The notes below the pieces were generated by a model. That model saw only the letters and a list, made by a program, of their open reading frames with translations. It made no database searches and had not been told where the DNA came from. The position numbers and the translations under genes were made by a program. 64,000 nucleotides of DNA from Litorivivens sp041624475 (GTDB lineage: Bacteria > Pseudomonadota > Gammaproteobacteria > Pseudomonadales > Spongiibacteraceae), in assembly GCF_041624475.1 (NCBI RefSeq), contig NZ_JBFJUX010000015.1, positions 10,046 through 74,045 on the forward strand, read 5' to 3'. Positions within the stretch are counted from its first letter, which is position 1, and the number at the start of each line of letters is the position of its first letter. Shown piece by piece: positions 17,051 through 25,724 of the stretch.

Positions 17051-17067
17051 TTGGCACGAGCTGTGCT
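17051..17067 (+). promoter_or_regulatory. Sigma-54 promoter of the porin-glnK-amtB operon
   Basis: TTGGCACGAGCTGTGCT matches the YTGGCACGRNNNTTGCW consensus at all fixed positions but one, with GG and GC twelve bases apart. Transcription should start about 12 bases after the GC, leaving a leader of about 58 bases. Together with the palindromic NtrC site this predicts induction under nitrogen limitation. Confidence 0.88.
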
Positions 17068-17135
17068 TTATCGGGTCACAACAGAAGCTGCCGTTGTGCT
17101 AGCACACTAAAAAACCAAAACGTGGAGAAAGACAC

Positions 17136-17819
17136 ATGAAGAAAGTAAAAACTGTACTGGCAACAAGCGCTGCTGCAGCAGCGATTGCTCTGGGGTCCAC
17201 TCCTGCAATGGCGGAGCTGGAAGCCAGCGCAGCCGTATCCAACATTTACCTGTTCCGCGGTGTGGACCAGGGTAGTGGTTCCGGCGCCGTTTCTGGTGAC
17301 CTGGTATACAGCCACGACTCAGGCCTCTACGGTGGAATCTGGGCGTCCAGTGCTGCTGGATTCAAAAACGGTGGCGAAATCGACACTTTTGCCGGCTGGA
17401 GTGGAAGCTTTGGTGACCTGGGCGTAGACATCGGTGTTCTGGATTACTACTACCCGGGTGCCAATGGTGCAGCTGATGACTGGGGCAAAGGCCTGACTGA
17501 AGCTTACCTGGGTCTTAGCTTTGCTGGCGTAGAGTTCTACTACTACGACCAGATCAGCGGTAAATCTACTGCGCTCGACGACAATACCTATATGTCTCTG
17601 AGCTACGGCATGGACAAGTTCTCTGCTGTACTGGGTATGGCTGACTTCGAAGAAGCTCAAGGCCAGACTTTTGACAATGACTACATGCACCTTGATCTGT
17701 CCTATGCCTTTAACGACAACCTGTCATTCACCCTGACTAAAGTTGTTGATAAAGACGACGAGCTGACCATGGAAGATGACGTTCAGGTAGTTGTTTCATA
17801 CAGCATTCCCCTGATGTAA
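17136..17819 (+). CDS. TorF family putative outer-membrane porin
   Basis: The 227-residue product has a signal peptide cleaved after AMA (residue 26) and a mature part of alternating short amphipathic strands, as in the TorF/gcw_chp porin-like family. It begins with EASAAVSNIYLFRGVDQ, a hallmark of the group, and ends with VQVVVSYSIPLM, a beta-barrel C-terminal strand. It probably lets small nitrogenous solutes through the outer membrane, inferred from its place as first gene after a sigma-54/NtrC promoter and ahead of glnK-amtB. GGAGA lies just before the ATG. No substrate can be read from sequence. Confidence 0.88.
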   Translation: MKKVKTVLATSAAAAAIALGSTPAMAELEASAAVSNIYLFRGVDQGSGSGAVSGDLVYSHDSGLYGGIWASSAAGFKNGGEIDTFAGWSGSFGDLGVDIGVLDYYYPGANGAADDWGKGLTEAYLGLSFAGVEFYYYDQISGKSTALDDNTYMSLSYGMDKFSAVLGMADFEEAQGQTFDNDYMHLDLSYAFNDNLSFTLTKVVDKDDELTMEDDVQVVVSYSIPLM

Positions 17820-17827
17820 GACAGACC

Positions 17828-17850
17828 CCGGCCGGCATACCGCCGGCCGG
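17828..17850 (+). terminator. Intercistronic stem-loop between porin gene and glnK
   Basis: CCGGCCGGC and GCCGGCCGG form a perfect 9-bp stem with loop ATACC. Only a short, mixed AT stretch follows, so it is more likely an attenuator or RNA-stabilising hairpin than a full terminator. It would allow more porin than GlnK/AmtB from one transcript. Confidence 0.55.
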
Positions 17851-17918
17851 ATTTAACCCACCAGTTTCGAACCGGGTGTGCGTGGGTTGCCATGCACCGA
17901 GTAGAGGAGATTTGTCTC

Positions 17919-18257
17919 ATGAAACTGATCACAGCCATTATCAAACCCTTCAAACTTGATGATGTGCGCGAGGCGCTTTCAGACATCGGTGTGCAAGGCA
18001 TCACTGTCACCGAAGTGAAAGGCTTTGGCCGTCAGAAAGGTCATACCGAGTTGTACCGCGGCGCAGAGTATGTTGTTGATTTTCTGCCCAAGGTAAAGCT
18101 TGAAGTCGCTGTCGCGGACGGATCTGTTGAGCAGACCCTGGAAGCCATCAGCAAGTCAGCCAATACCGGCAAAATCGGTGACGGCAAGATTTTTGTCTCA
18201 GCGCTGGAACAGGTTATCCGTATTCGTACGGGTGAAACCGGCGAAGAGGCAATTTAA
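17919..18257 (+). CDS. glnK: Nitrogen regulatory PII protein GlnK
   Basis: GlnK is a trimeric PII signal protein that senses 2-oxoglutarate and ATP/ADP, is uridylylated by GlnD, and plugs the AmtB channel when nitrogen is plentiful. The 112-residue length is standard. The T-loop holds Tyr51 (GAEYVVDFLPK), the uridylylation site, and the C-terminal GKIGDGKIFV is conserved. The chosen ATG follows GAGGAG. Linkage to amtB on the same strand marks it as GlnK rather than GlnB. Confidence 0.96.
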   Translation: MKLITAIIKPFKLDDVREALSDIGVQGITVTEVKGFGRQKGHTELYRGAEYVVDFLPKVKLEVAVADGSVEQTLEAISKSANTGKIGDGKIFVSALEQVIRIRTGETGEEAI

Positions 18258-18368
18258 AAAGGGGCAAGCTCATTGCCGGTTTATAACCCGAAAGGGTGTT
18301 GCCGGAAATGGATTCAGTTTTTGGCGGAAAGCTGAAACCCTCAACAAGCCTGCGAGGTTTATTTAATC

Positions 18369-19610
18369 ATGGAAAATCAAATATTTGAACTGCAGTATGC
18401 ACTCGACACCTTTTATTTTCTGGTGTGCGGTGCGCTGGTAATGTGGATGGCGGCTGGTTTCGCCATGCTCGAAGCCGGTCTGGTGCGCTCCAAGAACACC
18501 ACCGAAATTCTTACCAAAAACGTGGCCCTGTTTGCCGTGGCCTGCACCATGTACATGATCTGTGGCTACAGCATTATGTACGGCGGCGGTGAGCTGACAT
18601 TGTTCCTCGACGGTATCGTCGGTGACGGCGTAGCCGGTGCTGAAGAGCCTGCGACCTATGCTCCCTCCTCAGACTTCTACTTCCAGGTAGTGTTTGTTGC
18701 TACTGCGATGTCGATTGTCTCGGGTGCGGTTGCCGAGCGCATGAAGCTGTGGGCCTTCCTGGCTTTCGCCGTTGTCATGACCGGCTTCATCTATCCGATG
18801 GAAGGTGCCTGGACCTGGGGCGGCATGCCGGTATTCGGTATGTACACGCTGGGCGACCTGGGCTTCTCTGACTTCGCGGGTTCCGGCATCGTTCACATGG
18901 CAGGTGCTGCTGCGGCACTGGCTGGTGTATTGCTGCTGGGCGCTCGTAAAGGCAAATACGGCAAAAACGGTCAGATCAATGCGATCCCCGGTGCCAACCT
19001 GCCGCTGGCTACTCTGGGTACCTTTATCCTGTGGCTGGGCTGGTTTGGTTTTAACGGTGGTTCGGTTCTGGCAACGGCCAGCGTTGAAAGCGCCAACTCG
19101 GTTGCGGTCGTGTTCATGAACACCAACGCGGCGGCGGCCGGTGGTCTGATTGCTGCGCTGATTGTTGCTCGCATTATGTTCGGCAAGGCTGACCTGACCA
19201 TGGCACTGAACGGCGCCCTGGCTGGTCTGGTGGCGATCACTGCTGAGCCGTCAACGCCGACTGCACTGCAAGCGACTCTGTTTGGCGGTCTGGGTGGTTT
19301 GCTGGTGGTGTTCTCCATCGTCGCGCTGGACAAGCTGAAAATCGACGATCCTGTCGGTGCGATCTCTGTCCACGGTGTGGTGGGTCTGCTGGGTCTGTTG
19401 CTGGTGCCGATCACCAACGACGGTTCAAGCTTCTCTGGCCAGATCATTGGTGCGCTGACCATCTTCGGTTGGGTCTTTGTGGCCAGCCTGATTACCTGGG
19501 CGATCCTGAAAGCTGTTATCGGCATCCGTGTCTCGGAAGAAGAAGAGTACGAAGGCGTGGATCTGTCCGAGTGCGGCATGGAAGCCTACCCCGAATTCAC
19601 CCAGCAATAA
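18369..19610 (+). CDS. amtB: Ammonium transporter AmtB
   Basis: AmtB conducts ammonium across the inner membrane as a trimer. The 413-residue protein has 11 hydrophobic segments. The conserved Asp168 lies in SDFAGSGIVH, and the pore twin histidines are His176 (IVHMAG) and His335 (SVHGVVG). There is no cleaved signal peptide evident. It follows glnK, whose product would close it, and ends before a strong terminator. Confidence 0.96.
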   Translation: MENQIFELQYALDTFYFLVCGALVMWMAAGFAMLEAGLVRSKNTTEILTKNVALFAVACTMYMICGYSIMYGGGELTLFLDGIVGDGVAGAEEPATYAPSSDFYFQVVFVATAMSIVSGAVAERMKLWAFLAFAVVMTGFIYPMEGAWTWGGMPVFGMYTLGDLGFSDFAGSGIVHMAGAAAALAGVLLLGARKGKYGKNGQINAIPGANLPLATLGTFILWLGWFGFNGGSVLATASVESANSVAVVFMNTNAAAAGGLIAALIVARIMFGKADLTMALNGALAGLVAITAEPSTPTALQATLFGGLGGLLVVFSIVALDKLKIDDPVGAISVHGVVGLLGLLLVPITNDGSSFSGQIIGALTIFGWVFVASLITWAILKAVIGIRVSEEEEYEGVDLSECGMEAYPEFTQQ

Positions 19611-19633
19611 GTCTCCCCCTGCTGGTGAATGCC

Positions 19634-19657
19634 AAGGCGCCTTCGGGCGCCTTTTTT
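19634..19657 (+). terminator. Rho-independent terminator after amtB
   Basis: GGCGCC and GGCGCC around a TTCG tetraloop, flanked by A's on the left and six T's on the right, form a classic intrinsic terminator for the porin-glnK-amtB operon. recG ends convergently just beyond it. Confidence 0.93.
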
Positions 19658-19700
19658 CGTTTGTCGTTTGCGCCAGAAACACGGCGTCAGACACAGAAAT

Positions 19701-21767
19701 TTACACCCCGGCATACGCCGTCTTGTCTCCCAGCCATCGCTGAATCAATGCGTCGCGCAAGGTCTTGTTAGCTACAACGTCGTCGGCTACCTGCTTGACG
19801 TCGTCGAGCAAGTCACTGTCGCGTTGCAGGTCGGCTATCCGGAATTGCATTAATCCGGTTTGACGAGTACCCAGTACTTCGCCGGGGCCGCGCAGCATCA
19901 AGTCTTTTTCCGCAATAACAAAGCCGTCGGTGGACTCGCGCAATGCGCGCAGGCGTTCCCGGCCATTGCGCGACAGCGGCGCCTGATAGAGCAGGGCGCA
20001 GTGACTCTCAATGGCGCCGCGCCCGACCCGGCCGCGCAGCTGATGCAGTTGCGAGAGGCCAAGGCGCTCGGCATTTTCGATGACCATCAGGCTGGCATTG
20101 GGCACGTCGACGCCCACTTCAATCACGGTGGTGGCCACCAGCAGCTGGGTTTGCCCGGCCTTGAAGGCGGTCATGATGTCGGCTTTTTCCTGGGGTTTCT
20201 GGCGACCGTGCACCAGTGCCACCTGTAATTGCGGCAGGGCGGTTTTCAATTCTTCGAAGGCCGCCTCTGCGGCCTGTGCCTGCAGGGCTTCGGATTCTTC
20301 AATCAGGGTGCAAACCCAATACACCTGCTGACCACTGGCGCAGACGTGGGCGATGCGTTCAATGATCTGGGCGCGTCTGGCATTATCGATGACCACGGTG
20401 TTAACCGGTGTTCGCCCCGGCGGCAGTTCATCGATAATTGAAGTGTCGAGATCGGCGTAGGCGGTCATTGCCAGGGTGCGGGGAATGGGGGTGGCGGTCA
20501 TCACCAGCTGGTGGGGGTGACCGTCTTCCGGTCGGGCTTTCTGGGTAAGCGCCAATCGCTGGTGCACACCGAAGCGGTGTTGTTCATCGATGATGGCAAG
20601 CCCCAGTCGCTGGTAGGCAACTTCGTCCTGAAACAGGGCGTGGGTGCCGATTACCAGCTGAGCCTCGCCCCTGGCGACGGCGGTCAGTGACTGCTGTCGC
20701 GCCTTGCCTTTGAGTTTGCCGACCAGCCAGCCAACACTCAGGCCAAGCGGTTCCAGCCACTGCTTAAAATTGAGGTAGTGCTGCTCGGCCAGTATTTCGG
20801 TGGGGGCCATCAACGCGACCTGAAAGCCTTGCTCTATGGCCTGCAGTGCGGACATGGCCGCCACTACAGTTTTGCCGCTGCCGACATCGCCTTGCACCAG
20901 CCGCAGCATGGGCCGGCCGAGCATCAGATCGGCGGCAATTTCATTGCAGACCCGCTGCTGGGCGCGGGTTAACTGAAAACCGAGCTGTTTTTGAAAGGCC
21001 GGCTGCAATTGTTGGCTGGCGGGCAACGCTACCGCGCCGCGGGCCTGGGCTTGCTGGCGGGTTTTGAGCATGGCGAGGTTGTGGGCCAGCAGTTCTTCAA
21101 AGGCCAGTCGCCGTTGGGCTGGATGCAGCCCCTCACTTATCAGTGACAGGCGGGCTTTGGCTGGTGGCTGGTGCAGATAGCGGAGGGCATCGCTCAAGGG
21201 AAAGCGCGCCAGCTCATGCTGGCTAATCAGCTCGGTAACAGGGTGCTTATCCAACAGGCCCAGCGCTTGCTGGCAGAGTTTGCGCCACACGTTTTGACCA
21301 ATACCCTCAGTGGAGGGGTAGACCGGCGTCAGGCGTTGATCCAGCGTCGCCGTGTGCTGCTCGTCCAGCAGCTGATATTCCGGATGGTAGAGTTCGAGCC
21401 CGGCGCCGCCGCGCCGCGGTTCGCCGTAGCAGCGAATGCGGGTACCGGCGGTGAGTTGTTTTTTTTGGGCGGCCGAAAAATGAAAGAAGCGCAGGGTAAT
21501 CAGGCCGGTGCCGTCCTGCACTTTGCAGATCAGACTGCGGCGCTTGCCGAAGGCGATATCGGCGACTTTTACTTCGCCCTCAATAACCGCATCAACGCCG
21601 AGCTGCAGCGCGCCGATGGGTGTAACGCGGGTGCGGTCCTGATAACGCAATGGCAGGTGAAACAGCAGATCCTGGGCGCTGAAAACACCGTATTTATGGA
21701 GTTTTTCACGCAGCCGGGGGCCAACTCCCTTGAGCTGGTCGATGCTGATGGCCTGCAGGTCCGTCAC
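19701..21767 (-). CDS. recG: ATP-dependent DNA helicase RecG
   Basis: RecG remodels stalled replication forks and Holliday junctions. The 688-residue product has an N-terminal wedge/OB domain (GVGPRLREKLHKYGV, LPLRYQDRTRV), then helicase motifs: Walker A GDVGSGKT, DEQH (IIDEQHRFG), MTATPIPRT and the QLRGRVGRG box. I prefer the GTG start because AAGGAG lies seven bases upstream and it gives the usual length (E. coli 693); an in-frame ATG 39 bases earlier has no ribosome site. Confidence 0.96.
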   Translation of the reverse strand: MTDLQAISIDQLKGVGPRLREKLHKYGVFSAQDLLFHLPLRYQDRTRVTPIGALQLGVDAVIEGEVKVADIAFGKRRSLICKVQDGTGLITLRFFHFSAAQKKQLTAGTRIRCYGEPRRGGAGLELYHPEYQLLDEQHTATLDQRLTPVYPSTEGIGQNVWRKLCQQALGLLDKHPVTELISQHELARFPLSDALRYLHQPPAKARLSLISEGLHPAQRRLAFEELLAHNLAMLKTRQQAQARGAVALPASQQLQPAFQKQLGFQLTRAQQRVCNEIAADLMLGRPMLRLVQGDVGSGKTVVAAMSALQAIEQGFQVALMAPTEILAEQHYLNFKQWLEPLGLSVGWLVGKLKGKARQQSLTAVARGEAQLVIGTHALFQDEVAYQRLGLAIIDEQHRFGVHQRLALTQKARPEDGHPHQLVMTATPIPRTLAMTAYADLDTSIIDELPPGRTPVNTVVIDNARRAQIIERIAHVCASGQQVYWVCTLIEESEALQAQAAEAAFEELKTALPQLQVALVHGRQKPQEKADIMTAFKAGQTQLLVATTVIEVGVDVPNASLMVIENAERLGLSQLHQLRGRVGRGAIESHCALLYQAPLSRNGRERLRALRESTDGFVIAEKDLMLRGPGEVLGTRQTGLMQFRIADLQRDSDLLDDVKQVADDVVANKTLRDALIQRWLGDKTAYAGV

Positions 21768-21866
21768 GCAGGGGCTCCTTCTGCTGTGTTCCTGTGTGGT
21801 AAGCACTACACTCGTGGTCTGCGCTCACGTATTGTAACGGGCTTTGGGAGTGGGGCCAGACAGAAC

Positions 21867-22724
21867 ATGGAAAAAACGCTGTTGTTGATCGGATGCGGGC
21901 AATTGGGTTCGGCCCTGGGCGAGCATTTTCTCAAGCGGGGTTGGCGCGTAGTCGGTGCGCGTCGCAATGTTGCCCGCCTGCCCGATGGCTTTGAGCCGCT
22001 GGCGCTGGATTTCCGCGATGGCGATTCGCTGAAGCCCTTACGTGAGATTCAAGCGGACTACGTGGTGGTGACCTTGACCCCGGGGGAGCGCAGCGCCGAG
22101 GCCTACAAGGCCGTTTTTGAGCATGGTCTGACCGATGTACTGCAGAACCTGAACAGGGATCGCTTGCAGCGCCTGTTATTTACCTCCAGTACCAGTGTCT
22201 ACCACCAAAATGACGGGTCAGTGGTGGATGAAAGCAGCCCTGTTGCGCCCGAGTCATTCAGTGGCCGCTCAGTGCTGGCGGCGGAGCAGTTGTTGAAAAA
22301 AAGTACTTTGCCGACGACGGCTATCCGCTTTGGCGGTATCTACGGTGGTGCGTCGCTGCGGCTGGCCGAGCGGGTGCGGGCGGGGCAGTGTGCGCCGCGA
22401 TCGCGGGTGCATTTCAGCAACCGCATCCACCGCGACGATTGTGTGGGTGTGTTGCGGCATTTGATTGAGCGGCACGAATCCGGCGCGGCGTTGAGTGAGT
22501 GTTATCTGGCCGTTGATGATGATCCTGCACCGATTGCCGATGTCCATAAGTGGTTGGCGGCGCAATTGGGTGTGCCCTATGAGTGCGACCCTGACTATCG
22601 CCACATGGCGGGCAGCAAGCGCGGTGATAACCGGCGGCTGCGGGAAAGCGGGTTTGAGTTTCGCTACCCGGATTACCACTCGGGCTATGCGGCGGTGTTG
22701 GCGTCAGCTAAAACTCAGCGTTAG
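21867..22724 (+). CDS. NAD(P)-binding SDR-family epimerase/reductase
   Basis: The 285-residue protein is an extended short-chain dehydrogenase/NAD-dependent epimerase-like protein related to YeeZ. It opens with the dinucleotide-binding motif LLLIGCGQLGSALGEHF (residues 5-21). The region FTSSTSVYHQ replaces the usual Ser-Tyr-x3-Lys active site and lacks the YxxxK lysine, so it may bind nucleotide without classic catalysis. The gene starts divergently about 100 bases from recG and its end overlaps that of tesB by four bases. Substrate unknown. Confidence 0.82.
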   Translation: MEKTLLLIGCGQLGSALGEHFLKRGWRVVGARRNVARLPDGFEPLALDFRDGDSLKPLREIQADYVVVTLTPGERSAEAYKAVFEHGLTDVLQNLNRDRLQRLLFTSSTSVYHQNDGSVVDESSPVAPESFSGRSVLAAEQLLKKSTLPTTAIRFGGIYGGASLRLAERVRAGQCAPRSRVHFSNRIHRDDCVGVLRHLIERHESGAALSECYLAVDDDPAPIADVHKWLAAQLGVPYECDPDYRHMAGSKRGDNRRLRESGFEFRYPDYHSGYAAVLASAKTQR

Positions 22725-23584
22725 CGCTTGAGCCGCATAATCCCTTCCTGCGCGGTGCTCGCGACCAGCCGTCCCTGCTGGTCAAAAATCTGGCCGCGCA
22801 CAAACCCCCGGCCGTTCGATGCACTGGGGCTGTCGATGGCATAGAGCAACCAGTCGTTGAAATCGAAGGGGCGATGGAACCAGATGCTGTGATCGATGGT
22901 CGCCATGCGCATATTCTCAGTAAAGAACGAAACTTCGTGGGGCTGGGTTGCGGCCGCGAGAAAGAGAAAATCCGACGCGTAGGCCAGCGTGTACTGGTGG
23001 GCATTGGCGTCTGCGGGCAGGGTACCGTTGGCACGCATCCACAGGTGCCACTTGGGCGGCAGTTTGGTGGGGCGCAGCAGATTCTGTTTTTCCACCAGGC
23101 GAAAATCGATGGCCCGCAGGGCCGAAAACTTCGGCAGCCAGTCTTCGGGGCTGCGCCGGATATTGTCTTCAATAATCGCAAGGCCGCTTTCCACGGTCTC
23201 GGGCCCAGGCATGTCCGGCATGTCGGCTTCATGCTCAAAGCCCGCCAGTGGAATCTGAAAAGAGCAGGTCATAAAACAGATGGGCTGCCCCTTCTGCATG
23301 GCCTTCACTCGCCGGTTGGAAATGGTGCCGGCATCCAAAGTGTTTTCCACTTCGAAAATAATCGGCAGGGACGAGTCGCCCGGGCGCAGAAAATAAGAGT
23401 GCAAGGAGTGAATTTCGCGATCGGCGGCCACCTGCTGCTTGGCGGCAGACAGCGCCTGACCGATAACCTGGCCGCCGTAGACCCGGCCCCAGTCGGTGAC
23501 TTCACTCTGACCCCGATAGAGATTTTCATCCAGTTTTTCAAGTTTCAGGATATCGACGAGCTGGTTCAGGGCCTTGGAATTCAT
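22721..23584 (-). CDS. tesB: Acyl-CoA thioesterase II
   Basis: TesB is a double hot-dog thioesterase that hydrolyses medium- to long-chain acyl-CoAs to free fatty acid and CoA. The 287-residue product carries LYRGQSEVTDWGRVYGGQVIGQAL and HSLHSYFLRPGD in the first hot-dog, then DHSIWFHRPFDFNDWLLY and GRGFVRGQIFDQQGRLVAS in the second, as in E. coli TesB (286 residues). The catalytic Asp (DHSIW), Thr/Ser and Gln (GLAS... QEG) regions appear present. It is a lone gene. Confidence 0.95.
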   Translation of the reverse strand: MNSKALNQLVDILKLEKLDENLYRGQSEVTDWGRVYGGQVIGQALSAAKQQVAADREIHSLHSYFLRPGDSSLPIIFEVENTLDAGTISNRRVKAMQKGQPICFMTCSFQIPLAGFEHEADMPDMPGPETVESGLAIIEDNIRRSPEDWLPKFSALRAIDFRLVEKQNLLRPTKLPPKWHLWMRANGTLPADANAHQYTLAYASDFLFLAAATQPHEVSFFTENMRMATIDHSIWFHRPFDFNDWLLYAIDSPSASNGRGFVRGQIFDQQGRLVASTAQEGIMRLKR

Positions 23585-23774
23585 GCGGGCGTTCCTTGCG
23601 GTTTTCTTTGTGCCTTTCTTTGCGAGGAAGGCTCCTGCAGTATAACGGATGCCGCCGGCGATTCGCGGTCTTATGCCGGAGATAATCCCGGCAAATGGCG
23701 GGTGAAGGATTTTTCATGGTGGTACTGCCAGTAGGGCGGTAGGCTGGCTGTTTTAAATATTTTGGGAGTGGATT

Positions 23775-24317
23775 ATGGATCAGGAAAAAATTGAGGCCTT
23801 GATCAAGGATTTCGAAAACCGCCCGATTATTCCGACAGTTGGTGCGAGCGATACCCTGTTATTGGAAGAAAGCGACCTGCCCTGGCTGATGTCGCCGGAC
23901 GGCAGCCAGACTCAGCTGCTGCAGGTGGATCTGAACCAGGGCCTGTGGGTTGTGAAAAACCGCTTTATGCCCGGCTTTGCGATCGACAAGCACTACCACA
24001 CCGGTTCGGTGTTTGCGGTAACGATCAAGGGTGAGTGGTACTACAAGGAATACCCGGATCAGGTTAATAAGCCTGGCTCTTACCTGTTTGAACCCGCCGG
24101 TTCGGTGCACACCCTGATGGTGCCTGAGACCCAGCAGGAGCCCACCGAAGTGTGGTTTGCGATCTATGGCGCCAATATCAATATGGACGCCGACGGGAAT
24201 ATCATTTCCGTGCTGGACGCACACTCGGTGCTGGATGGCTACGTGAAATACTGCGATGCGATGGGTGAGGATTGCAGTAAGCTGATAGTGAATGGCGAAC
24301 AGCCATACCTGAAGTAA
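23775..24317 (+). CDS. Cupin of the 2,4'-dihydroxyacetophenone dioxygenase type
   Basis: The 180-residue protein has a single cupin barrel. Metal ligands His73 and His75 lie in DKHYHTG, a Glu follows (GEWYYKEY, Glu92 likely), and His112 is in SVHTL. This spacing matches the DAD-type (2,4'-dihydroxyacetophenone dioxygenase) cupins. The fold and metal site are visible; the family includes C-C cleaving dioxygenases and many members of unknown activity, and I cannot assign a substrate. It stands alone with GGGAG before the ATG. Confidence 0.75.
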   Translation: MDQEKIEALIKDFENRPIIPTVGASDTLLLEESDLPWLMSPDGSQTQLLQVDLNQGLWVVKNRFMPGFAIDKHYHTGSVFAVTIKGEWYYKEYPDQVNKPGSYLFEPAGSVHTLMVPETQQEPTEVWFAIYGANINMDADGNIISVLDAHSVLDGYVKYCDAMGEDCSKLIVNGEQPYLK

Positions 24318-24324
24318 GGCGCTG

Positions 24325-24350
24325 GCCTCACCCTGCTTGCAGGGTGAGGC
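24325..24350. terminator. Perfect hairpin between convergent cupin and pilR genes
   Basis: GCCTCACCCTG and CAGGGTGAGGC form an 11-bp perfect stem with loop CTTG. No strong T-run on either side, but its place between two stop codons suggests a two-way terminator. The arms resemble the CCTCACCC/GGGTGAGG repeat family. Confidence 0.6.
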
Positions 24351-24351
24351 A

Positions 24352-25710
24352 CTATTCTTCCAGAATTTTCTTAGCTCGATAACGGAACTGCCGGAATGAC
24401 AACCCCAGCAATTCCGCTGCCTCGGTCTTGTTGCCGTTGGTGCGCCCGAGCGCCGCTTCGATGGCGGCCCGTTCAATATCCTGCAAATAGCCTTCCAGAT
24501 CGCCGAAGGCCGCTTCAATACCGTTGGACGGATTGGTCGCGGCGGTGGGGGCGACGCTCGGTAACTGCAGATCCTCCGGCGTAATGGTCTCTTCATCGCA
24601 GAGCGTCACGGCCCGCTCCAGAATATTTTCCAGCTCGCGCACATTGCCGGGAAACTGATAGTTGCTGAGGGCGCGCTGGGCGGCGCCATCCAGAGTGGGC
24701 GTTTTGATACCCCACTCTTCAGACAGGCGGTCGAGAATGGCCTTGGCCAGCAGCGGAATATCGGCTACCCGCTCGCGCAGGCTGGGCACTTTCACTTCGA
24801 TAACATTGATGCGATAGAACAGGTCGGTCCGAAAATGGCCTTTCTCTACCTCGGTCGCCAGGTCTTTGTGGGTAGCACTTAGCAGTCGCACGTCCACGGG
24901 TATTTCCCGGTTCGCGCCGATGGGTCGCACGCTTTTGTTCTGTATCGCACGCAGCAGCTTGACCTGCATGTTCAGTGGCAGGTCGGCAATTTCATCGAGA
25001 AACAAGGTGCCGCCATTGGCCGCTTCAAACAGGCCGGTTTTGTCGTTGTGTGCGCCGGTAAAGCTGCCTTTCACGTGGCCAAAAAACTCGCTCTCCATCA
25101 GCTCTGAGGGGATCGCCCCGCAGTTGACCGGGACAAAAGGCGCGTCAGCGCGCGGGCCGCTGGAGTGGATCAGTCGCGCCACCACTTCCTTGCCGCTGCC
25201 GGACTCGCCGCTGATATAGACCGGTGCCTGGCTGCGACTGAGTTTGGCGATCTGGCGGCGCAGAGCCACCATGTTGTCGGTTTCACCGATCAACTGGCGG
25301 GTGTCGTCACCGATACTGTCGGTGCGGGGATTGCTCTCCAGGCTCAGCGCGTTGCGCACCAGATTGCGCAGTCGGTCGAGGTCGATTGGTTTGGAAATAA
25401 AATCAAAAGCGCCGGCCTTGAGTGATTCGGTGGCCAGATCGACGCTGCCAAAGGCGGTGATCACTGCCACCGGAATATCCTCCGGCCGCTCCTGCAGGTG
25501 GCGAATGACATCCAGACCGCTGCCGTCGGGCAGTTTCATATCGGTCAGGCACAGGGCAAAGGCATGCTCATGCTTGTCGAGCAGGCGATAGGCGCTGGCA
25601 AGCGATTCGGCACTGTGGGTGTTGTAACCCATTCGCATCAGTGTGAGTTCCAGCAATTCGCGAATATCGGGTTCGTCGTCGATGATAAGGATGGGGCTGT
25701 GTTGATTCAT
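24352..25710 (-). CDS. pilR: Sigma-54-dependent response regulator PilR
   Basis: PilR is the NtrC-type activator of sigma-54 transcription of type IV pilin genes. The 452-residue product has a receiver domain with phospho-acceptor Asp in LTDMKLPDGSG (Asp57), an AAA+ domain with GESGSGKE and the GSFTGA sigma-54 contact loop (PilR-type Ser variant of GAFTGA), GTLFLDEIADLP (Walker B), and a C-terminal Fis-type helix-turn-helix (RTNGNKTEAAELLGLSFRQF). It lies 14 bases after pilS. Its pilin target is not evident in this window. Confidence 0.94.
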   Translation of the reverse strand: MNQHSPILIIDDEPDIRELLELTLMRMGYNTHSAESLASAYRLLDKHEHAFALCLTDMKLPDGSGLDVIRHLQERPEDIPVAVITAFGSVDLATESLKAGAFDFISKPIDLDRLRNLVRNALSLESNPRTDSIGDDTRQLIGETDNMVALRRQIAKLSRSQAPVYISGESGSGKEVVARLIHSSGPRADAPFVPVNCGAIPSELMESEFFGHVKGSFTGAHNDKTGLFEAANGGTLFLDEIADLPLNMQVKLLRAIQNKSVRPIGANREIPVDVRLLSATHKDLATEVEKGHFRTDLFYRINVIEVKVPSLRERVADIPLLAKAILDRLSEEWGIKTPTLDGAAQRALSNYQFPGNVRELENILERAVTLCDEETITPEDLQLPSVAPTAATNPSNGIEAAFGDLEGYLQDIERAAIEAALGRTNGNKTEAAELLGLSFRQFRYRAKKILEE

Positions 25711-25724
25711 GGAATGAGCGGGCC

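Noticed and set aside
16728..17057. 109-residue minus-strand frame in the porin upstream region
   Set aside because: It overlaps the NtrC site and the sigma-54 promoter and lacks a ribosome site and homology.
22874..23734. 286-residue open frame antisense to tesB
   Set aside because: tesB is clearly real by motif and length; the opposite frame has no family features.
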